From NCBI GenBank assembly GCA_025964675.1, contig JAOPYI010000030.1, positions 1 through 64,000 on the forward strand: DNA of 64,000 nt, in the 5' to 3' direction. The DNA is from Sphaerisporangium sp. GTDB taxonomy: Bacteria; Actinomycetota; Actinomycetes; Streptosporangiales; Streptosporangiaceae. Shown piece by piece: positions 54,457 to 62,893 of the stretch (positions are counted from its first letter, which is position 1; each line of letters begins with the position of its first letter). The notes beneath the pieces were generated by a model. That model was not told where the DNA came from and ran no database searches. It saw nothing but the letters and a program-made list of their open reading frames with translations. Both the position numbers and the translations under genes were made by a program.

Positions 54457-57400
54457 TCAGCGCTCCTGCCCGTGGGTGACGCGGGTGGCCGGGAGGTCCG
54501 AGATGCCGCCGATCAGGTCGCCGAACGTCGGGGCGTCGAAGAAGAGCCGGAGAGGCACCTCCAGTGCGAGACGCTGCCGGATGCGCGAGGCGATCTGCGT
54601 GATCGTCAGGGAGTGGGCCCCGAGGTCGAACAGGTCGTCGTCGAGCGCGATGTCGTCGACCCGCAGCACCTCCCGGCAGATGTCCCGCACGTCCGAGGCC
54701 AGGCCCGAGAGGGCCGTCCCGGGTGCGTCATCGCCTGCCGGGACGGGATCGGGCAGCGCGGCCCGGTCGAGCTTGCCGTTCGGCGTCAGCGGCAGCGTGC
54801 CCAGCAGCGTGAAATGGTCGGGAATCATGTACCTCGGCAGGCTGAGGGCCAGAAACGCCCGCAGAGCACCCGCGTCCACATCCGCTTCCCGCGCCGGCAC
54901 GCGGGTTCCGGTGCCCGTAGTGAGGACGAGGTAGGCGGCCAGCCGGGCGTCTCCTTCCTCAGGCTCGCGGACGACCACGGCCGCTTGGCCGACCAGCGGG
55001 TGTTCCAGGAGCTTGGCCTCGATCTCGCCGAGCTCGATCCGGTGACCGCGCAGCTTCACCTGGTTGTCGGTACGGCCGAGGAACTCGAGGGTGCCGTCCG
55101 CCCGCCACCGCGCCCGGTCGCCCGTACGGTACACACGGCCACCGCCGAACGGATCAGGGACGAACCTCTCCCTCGTCAGGCCCGGACGGCCGAGGTAACC
55201 GCGGGCCACCCCCGCGCCGCCGATGACCAGCTCGCCGGGCACGCCGACGGGGGCCAGACCGTCCTGGCCGTCCAGCACGTAGACGGCCGTGTTGGCGATC
55301 GGCCGCCCGATGGAGACCGCCGCCGGTTCGGCGGGTACGTCCCAGGCGGTGGACCAGATGGTCGTCTCGGTGGGGCCGTACATGTTGAGCAGGCGCTTCA
55401 CCCGGCCGCGCAGTTCGCGCGCGAGCGGCGGGGGCAGCGCCTCACCTCCGGCGAGCGCGACCACCTCGGGCCCGTCGAATCCGGCGGCCAGCAGCATCCG
55501 CCACCCGGAGGGCGTCGCCTGGACGTGGGACACGCGTTCGCTCTTGATCAGCTCCACGGCGCGGTCATCTCGTACGGCGTCCTCGCCCGCGACGATCACC
55601 CGTCCGCCCGTCACGAGCGGGAGCAGCAGCTCCAGCGCCGAGATGTCGAAGGAGAGGGACGTCAGGGCGAGCCAGGTGTCCCCGCGGGCCGCGCCGAGCA
55701 GGTCACGCATGCCGAGTAGCAGGTTGACCAGCGCCGAGTGCGGGACCACGACGCCCTTGGGCCGTCCGGTGGAGCCTGAGGTGTAGATGACGTACGCGGG
55801 CTCGAGCGCGTCCAAGGTGTCCGATTCATCTCCAGCCGGAGACCGCCCATCGACACGCGGGCCGGCGTTCGGTTCGGCCGGGTCGTCGGGATGGTCGACG
55901 CGGATCTGCTGGAGAGGGGTGGCGAGGTCTGTTTCGCCGTCTGTGAGGACGGTCTTCACGCCCGCGTCCGCCAGGATGAAGGCCAGGCGCTCGGCCGGGT
56001 AGCCGGGGTCGAGCGGCAGGTAGGCGGCTCCCGTTCTCATCACCGCGAGCATCCCGGCGATCATCGTCCACGAGCGTTCCAGGTGGAGCGCCACGAGCGT
56101 GCGCGCCCCCACGCCCTCACGCCGCAGCCGGTGGGCCAGCCTGCCGGAGATCGCGTCCAGCTCGGCGTAGGTGAGCCGCCGGCCATCGTGCACAACGGCC
56201 TCCGCGTCCGGGGTCTCGCGCACCCGCTCGGCGAACAGCGAGATCACCGTCGCGTCGGGCGGGTACGGCACCCGCGTGGCGTTCCATGCGGAGGACACCA
56301 GCTCGCGCTCCTCCGGCGGCATGACCGGCAGGTCCCGCACGCGCGTGTCCGGCTCCTCGGCCGCAGCCGTGAGCAGCGTCAGGAAATGGGCGGCGACGCG
56401 CCGGGCGTCGTCGGCGCCGATGCTCCCCGCGTCGTACCGCAGGCTGACGGACAGGTCACCGGGATTCTCGACGAACTGGGCGTTCAGCGTGTTCCTGACG
56501 GCGTGCGGGAACATCGTCCATTCCACGGTGGTGTCCACCCCTAGGAACGCCGGGTCCTCCGCCCGCCTGCGGTAGCTCACGGAGACCGGCGTCAGGGCCG
56601 TCCGCGACGTCAGCCCTCCCACAGCCTGGGTGAGCGGAACGTGCCGGAAGCGGTACAGCTCGCGCAGCTCGGTGCGTAACCCGGTGGCGAACGAGCGGAA
56701 CGTCATGTCCGGCGCCGGCCGTGCGGGGAGCGGCAGCTCGTTGACGAACAGCCCGATGTGGTCACGGGTCTCCTCGGTCCGGGTGCCGAGGTCGACCGAG
56801 AGCATGAGGTCGTCGTTGCCGTACCGGTGCATGAGCGCCCTGAGGGCCGCCACGACGAACTCGAAGCGGGTGACGCCCACCGCCTCTGCCGTCTTGACGA
56901 GCCCCGTCCACACCGCGCCGTCCAGCGTGAGGTCGACGCTCCCGCCCTGCGCCGCCCGCAGGCTCGTCCCTCGGTGGCCGGGGAGCACCACCTCGCCCTC
57001 GTCCCGCCACCTCGGCTTCCAGAAGTCCCTGGCCTGCTCCCGGTCCGCCTCGACCGTTGCCCTCTCGGCGGCGGCATGCGCGCGGTACGAGCCGCGCGCC
57101 TCGGCAAGAGGCGGGGCGCCATGCGGGGCGGCCGGGAGGACCGAGCCGTACAGGGCGGCGAGGTCGCGGACGAGCACGTCCTTGGACCCGCCGTCGAACA
57201 CCAGGTGGTGTGCCACGAACAGCAGCAGGTGGCGATCGGGGGCGATGGTGAAGAGCGTGAACCTGGCCAGCGGACCCCGTGTCAGGTCGAACTCCCGGGA
57301 GATCTCCTCCCGGACGAGGTGGTCGACCGACGCCTCCAGCCCGTCTCTCGGCTTTCCCGTGAGGTCGTGGTGCGTGATCGGTGGCGCGGTCGGCGAGGGC

Positions 57401-57603
57401 AGTACGAAAAGCACGCCGTCCTCCTCCTCGACGCGGCTCCGGAGCATCTCGTGGCGGGCCACCAGCGCGGCGCACGCCGAAAGCAGCGCCCCGGTGTCGA
57501 GCCCACCCCCGAAGTGGACGGCGAGGGGCAGGTGGTACGCGGAACCGGGGACGCCCGTCCGCTCGGCGACCCAGACACCGTGCTGGGCGAAGGAAGCCTG
57601 CAT
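54457..57603 (-). CDS. Monomodular nonribosomal peptide synthetase (C-A-T)
   Basis: 1048 residues from ATG 57603. C about 5-440 with H-H-L-V-F-D-G at 132-138; A about 445-950 with Y-T-S-G-S-T-G; T with Ser998 in L-G-A-H-S-L. The A-domain code read from the core motifs is D-I-L-Q-L-G-M-I-W-K, matching glycine-activating domains. Since the protein starts with a C domain and an AMP ligase gene lies just upstream, the C domain may accept an acyl starter. The start is uncertain: an in-frame start at 57711 would add 36 residues, and only a weak AGAAAGAGAA ribosome site precedes ATG 57603. Confidence 0.93.
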   Translation of the reverse strand: MQASFAQHGVWVAERTGVPGSAYHLPLAVHFGGGLDTGALLSACAALVARHEMLRSRVEEEDGVLFVLPSPTAPPITHHDLTGKPRDGLEASVDHLVREEISREFDLTRGPLARFTLFTIAPDRHLLLFVAHHLVFDGGSKDVLVRDLAALYGSVLPAAPHGAPPLAEARGSYRAHAAAERATVEADREQARDFWKPRWRDEGEVVLPGHRGTSLRAAQGGSVDLTLDGAVWTGLVKTAEAVGVTRFEFVVAALRALMHRYGNDDLMLSVDLGTRTEETRDHIGLFVNELPLPARPAPDMTFRSFATGLRTELRELYRFRHVPLTQAVGGLTSRTALTPVSVSYRRRAEDPAFLGVDTTVEWTMFPHAVRNTLNAQFVENPGDLSVSLRYDAGSIGADDARRVAAHFLTLLTAAAEEPDTRVRDLPVMPPEERELVSSAWNATRVPYPPDATVISLFAERVRETPDAEAVVHDGRRLTYAELDAISGRLAHRLRREGVGARTLVALHLERSWTMIAGMLAVMRTGAAYLPLDPGYPAERLAFILADAGVKTVLTDGETDLATPLQQIRVDHPDDPAEPNAGPRVDGRSPAGDESDTLDALEPAYVIYTSGSTGRPKGVVVPHSALVNLLLGMRDLLGAARGDTWLALTSLSFDISALELLLPLVTGGRVIVAGEDAVRDDRAVELIKSERVSHVQATPSGWRMLLAAGFDGPEVVALAGGEALPPPLARELRGRVKRLLNMYGPTETTIWSTAWDVPAEPAAVSIGRPIANTAVYVLDGQDGLAPVGVPGELVIGGAGVARGYLGRPGLTRERFVPDPFGGGRVYRTGDRARWRADGTLEFLGRTDNQVKLRGHRIELGEIEAKLLEHPLVGQAAVVVREPEEGDARLAAYLVLTTGTGTRVPAREADVDAGALRAFLALSLPRYMIPDHFTLLGTLPLTPNGKLDRAALPDPVPAGDDAPGTALSGLASDVRDICREVLRVDDIALDDDLFDLGAHSLTITQIASRIRQRLALEVPLRLFFDAPTFGDLIGGISDLPATRVTHGQER

Positions 57604-57744
57604 CAGTTCTCTTTCTGAGCGGGAAAACTCGTGTCGGGAAGCGGTCTCCACAGCCGTTGCGCGGCCATGAGGAGGCGGCGCGCGACCGGCTCCCGCGGGT
57701 ACGGGTGTCACCTGTGGTGATCGGCCGGCTCGGCGATAGGGCCG

Positions 57745-59217
57745 CTAGGAGTCCGCGGAGGACAGGACCAGCTCGCGCAGCTCGCGTTTGATCACCTTGC
57801 CGCCCGCGTTCTTGGGCAGTGAGTCGAGGATCAGGACCTGCCGGGGCAGTTCGTGCTCGGCGAGCCGGGGCGCGAGGAAGGTGCGCACGTCCCGCAGGGA
57901 GAGCGCGGCGGATGAGACGATCGCCGCCACCACCTGCGTGCCGAGGTCGGCGTGGGGGACTCCGAACACCGCCGTGTCGCTCACGGCGGGGTGCTCGTGG
58001 AGCGCCGCCTCGATCTTCATGGTCGAGATCTTGAACGCGCCGGACTTGATGATGTCGTGGTCGCGGTCGACCAGGTGGAGGTAGCCTTCGCCGTCCAGGT
58101 AGCCGATGTCGCCCATACGGACCCAGCTGCCCCGGAACACCGGGGATCCCGCCTGGCCGTCGCCGTAGTAGGCGCGAGGCACGGTCGGGGACCGCAGCCA
58201 CACCTCGCCGGGCTCTCCGGCGGGGACAACCCCGCCCGCCTCACCCGCGATGCGTATGTCCCCAGGCGAGGCGGGTCGTCCCACGGACGTGGGGCGCGCG
58301 GGGTCGAAGATCATTATCATCTGGGCGGGTGCCGCCTCGGTGGAGGTGTAGTAGTTGACGATCGTGGCGTTCGGGAAGACCTCGCCCAGCGCGACGGCGA
58401 CCGGTGGCGGGAGCGCGGCCGCCGTGGACCCGAACAGCCGCACGCTCGACAGGTCGTACCTCTCGTTGATCCTCCCCTTCAGCAGCTCGCTCGCCATGGT
58501 GGGGACGACGAAGACGGTGCCGACCGCCTGCGACTCGATGAGCCTGCCGAACCGCGCGGGGGTGAACAGTGGCAGGGTGAGCGCGGACGCCTTCGCGTCG
58601 AGGGCGTTGAGTAGCATGGTCTGGCCCGCGTTGGTGCCGACGGGGAAGGCGTGGAGGAAGTGCCGCGAGTGCGCGAGCGGGCGGCGCCGCCCGCTGTAGG
58701 TGCAGCCGTAGGTCAGGTTGGCGTGGCTCGCCGCCACGCCCTTGGGCTTGCCCGTGGTCCCCGAGGTGTAGAGGATCTGAGCGAGGCTCGCCTCCGTGAT
58801 CCGCACGTCCACAGGGCCCCCCGGCCCGGCTTCCAGGTCCTCGATCGTCGCCGTCCAGCCCCCCGGCGGCGTGACCCCCTGGACGCCGTCGTGTACGAGG
58901 CCGGAAACGGCGCAGTCGGACAGCATGAAGGCCAGCTCCGCCGGTGGGAACCGGTCGGACAGCGGCACCGCCACGCCGCCCGCCTTGTGGACCGCGCAGT
59001 AGGCGACGGCGAAGTCCATCCAGCCCCGGCCGCCGAATAGCAGCCCGACGCGGTCCCCGGCGCCGAGGCCGCGTTCGAGCAGGCCTCGAGCCACCGCGTC
59101 CGACCGTGTCTCCCATTCGCGGAACGTCAGCGAGCCGACGCCGTCCACGACCACGGCGGTACGTTCTGGATCTTCCTCGGCCCGTGTCGCCAGCAGCCGC
59201 GTCGTTGTCCTCATCAT
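57745..59217 (-). CDS. Acyl/aryl-AMP ligase (class I adenylate-forming enzyme)
   Basis: The 490-residue enzyme has P-loop I-L-Y-T-S-G-T-T-G-K-P-K-G near 150, Y-T-S-T-E-A near 275, G-D-I-G-Y-L near 370 and catalytic Lys in N-A-G-G-K-V-I-K-R near the end. It has no carrier domain. It would adenylate a carboxylic acid and load it onto CoA or a carrier, probably the discrete carrier at 47603-47932 or the C-A-T NRPS. It is first in the minus-strand operon and 141 bases from the NRPS start. The acid cannot be predicted reliably. Confidence 0.88.
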   Translation of the reverse strand: MMRTTTRLLATRAEEDPERTAVVVDGVGSLTFREWETRSDAVARGLLERGLGAGDRVGLLFGGRGWMDFAVAYCAVHKAGGVAVPLSDRFPPAELAFMLSDCAVSGLVHDGVQGVTPPGGWTATIEDLEAGPGGPVDVRITEASLAQILYTSGTTGKPKGVAASHANLTYGCTYSGRRRPLAHSRHFLHAFPVGTNAGQTMLLNALDAKASALTLPLFTPARFGRLIESQAVGTVFVVPTMASELLKGRINERYDLSSVRLFGSTAAALPPPVAVALGEVFPNATIVNYYTSTEAAPAQMIMIFDPARPTSVGRPASPGDIRIAGEAGGVVPAGEPGEVWLRSPTVPRAYYGDGQAGSPVFRGSWVRMGDIGYLDGEGYLHLVDRDHDIIKSGAFKISTMKIEAALHEHPAVSDTAVFGVPHADLGTQVVAAIVSSAALSLRDVRTFLAPRLAEHELPRQVLILDSLPKNAGGKVIKRELRELVLSSADS

Positions 59218-59351
59218 GGGGAACCCTCGATCGCCACGAGCATCCCCGTCGGGCGAGCTATCGGTATCACGACAAAAGACTGACAGATTATGAGAGAGTG
59301 ACGCAAGAAGTAGACATTGCTGATGAGGCGGCGGCGATACGGAGGTTTCTA
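59218..59351. promoter_or_regulatory. Divergent promoter region of the NRPS locus
   Basis: This 134-base region between the AMP ligase and the freestanding condensation protein is AT-richer than its surroundings (about 59258-59330). It must carry both promoters. A GGAGG ribosome site at 59341-59345 serves ATG 59352. No clear operator palindrome is seen. Confidence 0.45.
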
Positions 59352-60755
59352 ATGGCCGAATCCGGATGGTCGCCGCCGGCGCCGGTGGTTCGCAGCGGCA
59401 GGCTCACCTGGGCCCAGCACGAGTGGGTGCAGTGGATCCCCACCGACTCGCCCACCTCGTTCGAGGACAACATCTGCGCCGCGATCCCCGGGCGCGACGC
59501 GCCCCGTGAGGTGGTCGTCGCGGCCGTACGGGACGTCGTCCTCCGGCACGAGGGGCTGCGGTCGGTGATTGAGCGCGGGGAGGGCGACAGGGCCCGCCAG
59601 CACGTGTGCCAGGTGGACGCGCTGCTGGACGACATCATCGAGGTGACCGACCAGGACCCGGACGGCCCGCGGTTCGACACCCCCTGGCGGCGCACGTGCT
59701 TCCGGATCGGCGCCGAGTGGCCGATCAAAGTCGTGCTCTTCCTGCGCGGGCAGGCCGTGCGCCGGATCGACCTCGTGGTCGACCACGTCGCCATCGATCC
59801 GTGGGCGATGAGCGTCCTGTGCGGGGACCTCACCCAGGCGATCAGGGCGCGTGCCGCCGGGCGCGAGCCCTTCGCCGGCAAAGACCCGGCCGAGCAGCCC
59901 ATCGACGCCGCCGAGTCGGAGGTCACCGCCGCAGGGCCGGCCTACCAGCGGCGGGCCCTGCGCCACTGGGAGCGGCAGCTCAGGCGGCTCAGGGACGGGC
60001 TCGGCGGTTACGTGCCGCGTCCCGCCCCGCCCACTCCGCCCGTGCCGCTCACCGAGTACGGAGGTTTCCGCTCGTGCTGGCTGATCTCCCCCCGTGCGGG
60101 GGAGGCGGCCGAGGTCCTGGCCAGGACGACCGGCATATCGGCCTCTTCGGCCTTCCTGCTGGCCTTCGGCGCGGCCGTCTGCGCGGTGGAGCGGTCGCCG
60201 CTGGCCGGGCTGTTCGCGATCTCGGCCAACAGGCTCTCCGCTGGGGCCAGGGGCTCGGTGCGCAAGGCGACGATGACGCTGCCGGTGCTCGTCCCAGAGG
60301 CCACGCGCGACTCGTACGGCAAGGCGCTGCCGGAGTGCGCGGCCCAGCAGCTGCACGGGCATCGGTTCGCCAACGCCGACCCCTACGCCACCGAGCGGCT
60401 GTGCCAGGAGATCCTCGGGGGCCTCTACAAGACGGCCGTGGCGTACCCGCGGTTCAGCTACATGGACGAGGCGGTCGCCGGGCACTTCAGCACCGCGTGG
60501 TCGGCCGGGACCAGCGCGTTCTATGATGACGGCATCGTCACCTTCGCAGCACCGCGCCTGCTTGGCGCGAAGTACATGCTGACGGTCCTTCACCGCCGTG
60601 AGGGGGCCGTCCTCAGCCTGCAGTGGAGTGACGAGACCCACTGGGGCGAGACGGCGGAGAGCATGCTGAAGCACATCGAGGACCTGATGGTCTGGGCGGC
60701 CTCCGGCTATACCGGCGAGGTGCCCCTGCTGGGCCTCGACCGGGTGCCCGGATGA
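59352..60755 (+). CDS. Freestanding condensation-domain protein
   Basis: The 467-residue protein spans one NRPS condensation domain and nothing else. The start matches C1-type L-T-W-A-Q-H-E-W-V-Q-W. The active-site motif is D-H-V-A-I-D-P (144-150) instead of H-H-x-x-x-D-G: the second His and the Asp are kept, the first His and Gly are not. Later parts (S-A-S-S-A-F-L-L-A-F-G-A-A, L-F-A-I-S-A-N-R) fit the fold. ATG 59352 has a perfectly placed GGAGG. As the locus lacks a thioesterase, it could release the peptide onto an amine or alcohol, or join a side group (inference). It overlaps the phosphatase gene by ATGA. Confidence 0.8.
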   Translation: MAESGWSPPAPVVRSGRLTWAQHEWVQWIPTDSPTSFEDNICAAIPGRDAPREVVVAAVRDVVLRHEGLRSVIERGEGDRARQHVCQVDALLDDIIEVTDQDPDGPRFDTPWRRTCFRIGAEWPIKVVLFLRGQAVRRIDLVVDHVAIDPWAMSVLCGDLTQAIRARAAGREPFAGKDPAEQPIDAAESEVTAAGPAYQRRALRHWERQLRRLRDGLGGYVPRPAPPTPPVPLTEYGGFRSCWLISPRAGEAAEVLARTTGISASSAFLLAFGAAVCAVERSPLAGLFAISANRLSAGARGSVRKATMTLPVLVPEATRDSYGKALPECAAQQLHGHRFANADPYATERLCQEILGGLYKTAVAYPRFSYMDEAVAGHFSTAWSAGTSAFYDDGIVTFAAPRLLGAKYMLTVLHRREGAVLSLQWSDETHWGETAESMLKHIEDLMVWAASGYTGEVPLLGLDRVPG

Positions 60756-61474
60756 TCGACGATCGCCATCTCGACTGGGACGGCTGCCACAACGTCAGGG
60801 ACCTCGGCGGCCTCGGCACCGCCGACGGCAGGGAGACCCGCAGGGGCGCCGTCGTGCGCTCGGACACCCCCGACCGTCTCACGCCCGCCGGCTGGTCGGC
60901 CCTCCACGCGTACGGCGTACGCACGCTCGTCGACCTGCGCAACGACAGCGAGGTCAGGGCCTGGAACGGATACCGCCCGCCCGGGATCACCGTGCTCCAC
61001 ACTCCGCTGGACGACGACGGCGACACCGAGTTCTGGCAGCGGTGGAGGCACGTCTACGGCACGCCGCTCTACTACCGGACCTTCCTCGATCACAAGGCCG
61101 AGCGGTGCGCCGCCGCGGTCGGGGCCATCGCCCAGGCACCGCCCGGTGGGGTCCTGTTCCACTGTGTCGCGGGCCGTGACCGCACGGGCATCGTCGCCCT
61201 GCTGCTGCTCGCGCTCGCGGGTGTCGCGCCGTCCGACATCGCCTCCGACTACGGGCTCACCGCCGTGCGCCTGCGGCCCCTGTACGCCAAGCTGGGCCAG
61301 GAGGACGAGGCGCCGCTCATCGATCGCCGTCTCCAGCGGGAGAACACCTCCGCGCGGCAGATCATCCTCTCGACCCTGGCCGGCATCGACATCGAGGCGT
61401 ACCTCCTCGGCGGAGGGCTCTCCAAGGACGACCTCGACGCCGTCCGCGCCCGCCTCCTCGGCCCGTCAGGCTGA
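60752..61474 (+). CDS. Tyrosine-protein phosphatase family protein
   Basis: The 240-residue product has N-V-R-D-L-G-G near residue 15, R-S-D-T near 36, and the phosphatase loop H-C-V-A-G-R-D-R-T-G with Cys138 and Arg144. This is the SidP/PtpB-like DSP family common in actinomycetes. Its ATG overlaps the stop of the condensation-protein gene, so it is translationally coupled to it. The role may be removal of a phosphate from a pathway intermediate, or regulation; neither is proven. Confidence 0.88.
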   Translation: MIDDRHLDWDGCHNVRDLGGLGTADGRETRRGAVVRSDTPDRLTPAGWSALHAYGVRTLVDLRNDSEVRAWNGYRPPGITVLHTPLDDDGDTEFWQRWRHVYGTPLYYRTFLDHKAERCAAAVGAIAQAPPGGVLFHCVAGRDRTGIVALLLLALAGVAPSDIASDYGLTAVRLRPLYAKLGQEDEAPLIDRRLQRENTSARQIILSTLAGIDIEAYLLGGGLSKDDLDAVRARLLGPSG

Positions 61475-61497
61475 GCCCTCAAAGCCGGGCGTGCCGG

Positions 61498-62799
61498 TCA
61501 CCTGCCGGCGGTGACGTGCCCGCGGCCGCCGGGAACGGTGGTCGGGAAGACGTTCATCGCCTCGGCGTACACGCCGAGCAGCCGGTCCACGGCCTCGTCC
61601 CAGCCGAACCTGGAGGCGTGCGCGACGGCGGCCTGCCCGAGCGCCCGCAGCCGGTGCGGCGCGGCCACGAGGTCGGCCAGCACGCGCGCGTACCTTGCCG
61701 GGTCGTGCCCCTCCACGAGCACGCCTGAGACGCCGTCCCGTACGGCCGTGCGAAGCCCGCCGGCGGCCGACGCCACGACAGGGGTCCCGCATGCCTGCGC
61801 CTCCACGGCGACCAGGCCGAACGTCTCGGCGTGCGAGGGGACGACGACCGCCGTGGCAGCCCGGTACCAGTCGGCCAGCACGGCCTGGTGGCACGGCGGT
61901 TCCAGCCGGACCTGACCCGTGATTCCGAGATCGGCGGCCAGCTCGGCGAGGTGACCGGGGTTCGCGCGACCGGCCCCGCTCGGCCCGCCCACGATCGCCA
62001 CCACGAGTCGTCCCGCCAGCCGGGGATCGTTCTGGATCATGCGGGCGGCGGCCTTCAGCAGCACGTCCGGGCCCTTGAGCGGCTGCACGCGCCCGGCGAA
62101 GAGCAGCAACACGGCGCCCGGGGGAAGGCCCAGCCGTCGGCGGGCGTCGTCGCGGGACCCGGGACGGAAGAGGGACAGGTCCACCCCGGGGTTGATGGTC
62201 CGCACGCGTGCCGGATCGGCTCCGTAGAGCGTGACGAGGTGGTCGGCCTCCTGCACGGTGTTCGCGACCAGCCGGTCGGCGGCGGCCACGACCTCGGTCT
62301 CCGCGGTGATACGGCTCCCGGGTTCACGCTCGTCGCCTTTCGCGAGCGCCGCGTTCTTGGTCTTGCCCAGCGAGTGCATGGACTGGACGAGCGGGACGCC
62401 CCACCGCAGGCGGGCGGCCATGCCGACCTGGCCGGACATCCAGTGATGGGCGTGGACGAGGTCGTACCAGCCGTGGTCGCACGCGGCCTCGGTGCGCAGA
62501 AGCTCGTCGGCGAACCTGCCCAGCGTGCCCGGCAGCTCCGCCTTGTCCAGCCCTGGGGCGCCCGCGACCACGTGCCTGACCAGCACGCCGGGGATCAGCT
62601 CGGCCAGCGGTGGCGCGTCCCGGGAGCTCGCACGGGTGAAGATCTCCACCTCGACGCCCTGCTTGGCCAGCCGTCTCGCGACCTCGACCACATAAACGTT
62701 GAGCCCTCCCGCGTCGCCTCCGCCTGGCTGGTCGAAAGGAGAGGTCAGCACACTTATGGTCGCGATTCGCCTGGGAAGCCGGGGAAAGGTTCGCCGCAC
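61498..62799 (-). CDS. mshA: D-inositol-3-phosphate glycosyltransferase (mycothiol biosynthesis)
   Basis: The 433-residue GT4 glycosyltransferase has the N-terminal S-P-F-D-Q-P-G-G-G-D-A-G-G-L-N-V-Y-V characteristic of MshA, and the donor-site stretch H-A-E-T-F-G-L-V-A-V-E-A-Q near 320 with E-x7-E. It joins GlcNAc from UDP-GlcNAc to inositol-3-phosphate, the first step in mycothiol synthesis. GTG 62799 follows AAGGTGGG. mshB is 14 kb away beyond the NRPS locus. Confidence 0.93.
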   Translation of the reverse strand: MRRTFPRLPRRIATISVLTSPFDQPGGGDAGGLNVYVVEVARRLAKQGVEVEIFTRASSRDAPPLAELIPGVLVRHVVAGAPGLDKAELPGTLGRFADELLRTEAACDHGWYDLVHAHHWMSGQVGMAARLRWGVPLVQSMHSLGKTKNAALAKGDEREPGSRITAETEVVAAADRLVANTVQEADHLVTLYGADPARVRTINPGVDLSLFRPGSRDDARRRLGLPPGAVLLLFAGRVQPLKGPDVLLKAAARMIQNDPRLAGRLVVAIVGGPSGAGRANPGHLAELAADLGITGQVRLEPPCHQAVLADWYRAATAVVVPSHAETFGLVAVEAQACGTPVVASAAGGLRTAVRDGVSGVLVEGHDPARYARVLADLVAAPHRLRALGQAAVAHASRFGWDEAVDRLLGVYAEAMNVFPTTVPGGRGHVTAGR

Positions 62800-62832
62800 G
62801 AGTGCCCACCTTCGCTTCTAGATCACAGAAAT

Positions 62833-62870
62833 GGGGACGGCTCGCGCTCCGCGGAGCGCAAGCCGTCCCC
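62833..62870 (-). terminator. Terminator of the GH13 gene
   Basis: Two 18-base arms, 62833-62850 (GGGGACGGCTCGCGCTCC) and 62853-62870, are complementary apart from one wobble position, with only a 2-base gap, so the tip must open. It follows the minus-strand GH13 stop by 23 bases and precedes mshA. Confidence 0.8.
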
Positions 62871-62893
62871 CTCTGGGGAAGACCTTTGGGTGA

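Noticed and set aside
38641-61474. A thaxtomin-like nitration pathway linking NOS and the NRPS genes
   Set aside because: No TxtE-type cytochrome P450 is in the window, the adenylation codes do not suggest Trp or Phe, and 8 kb of housekeeping genes separate them.
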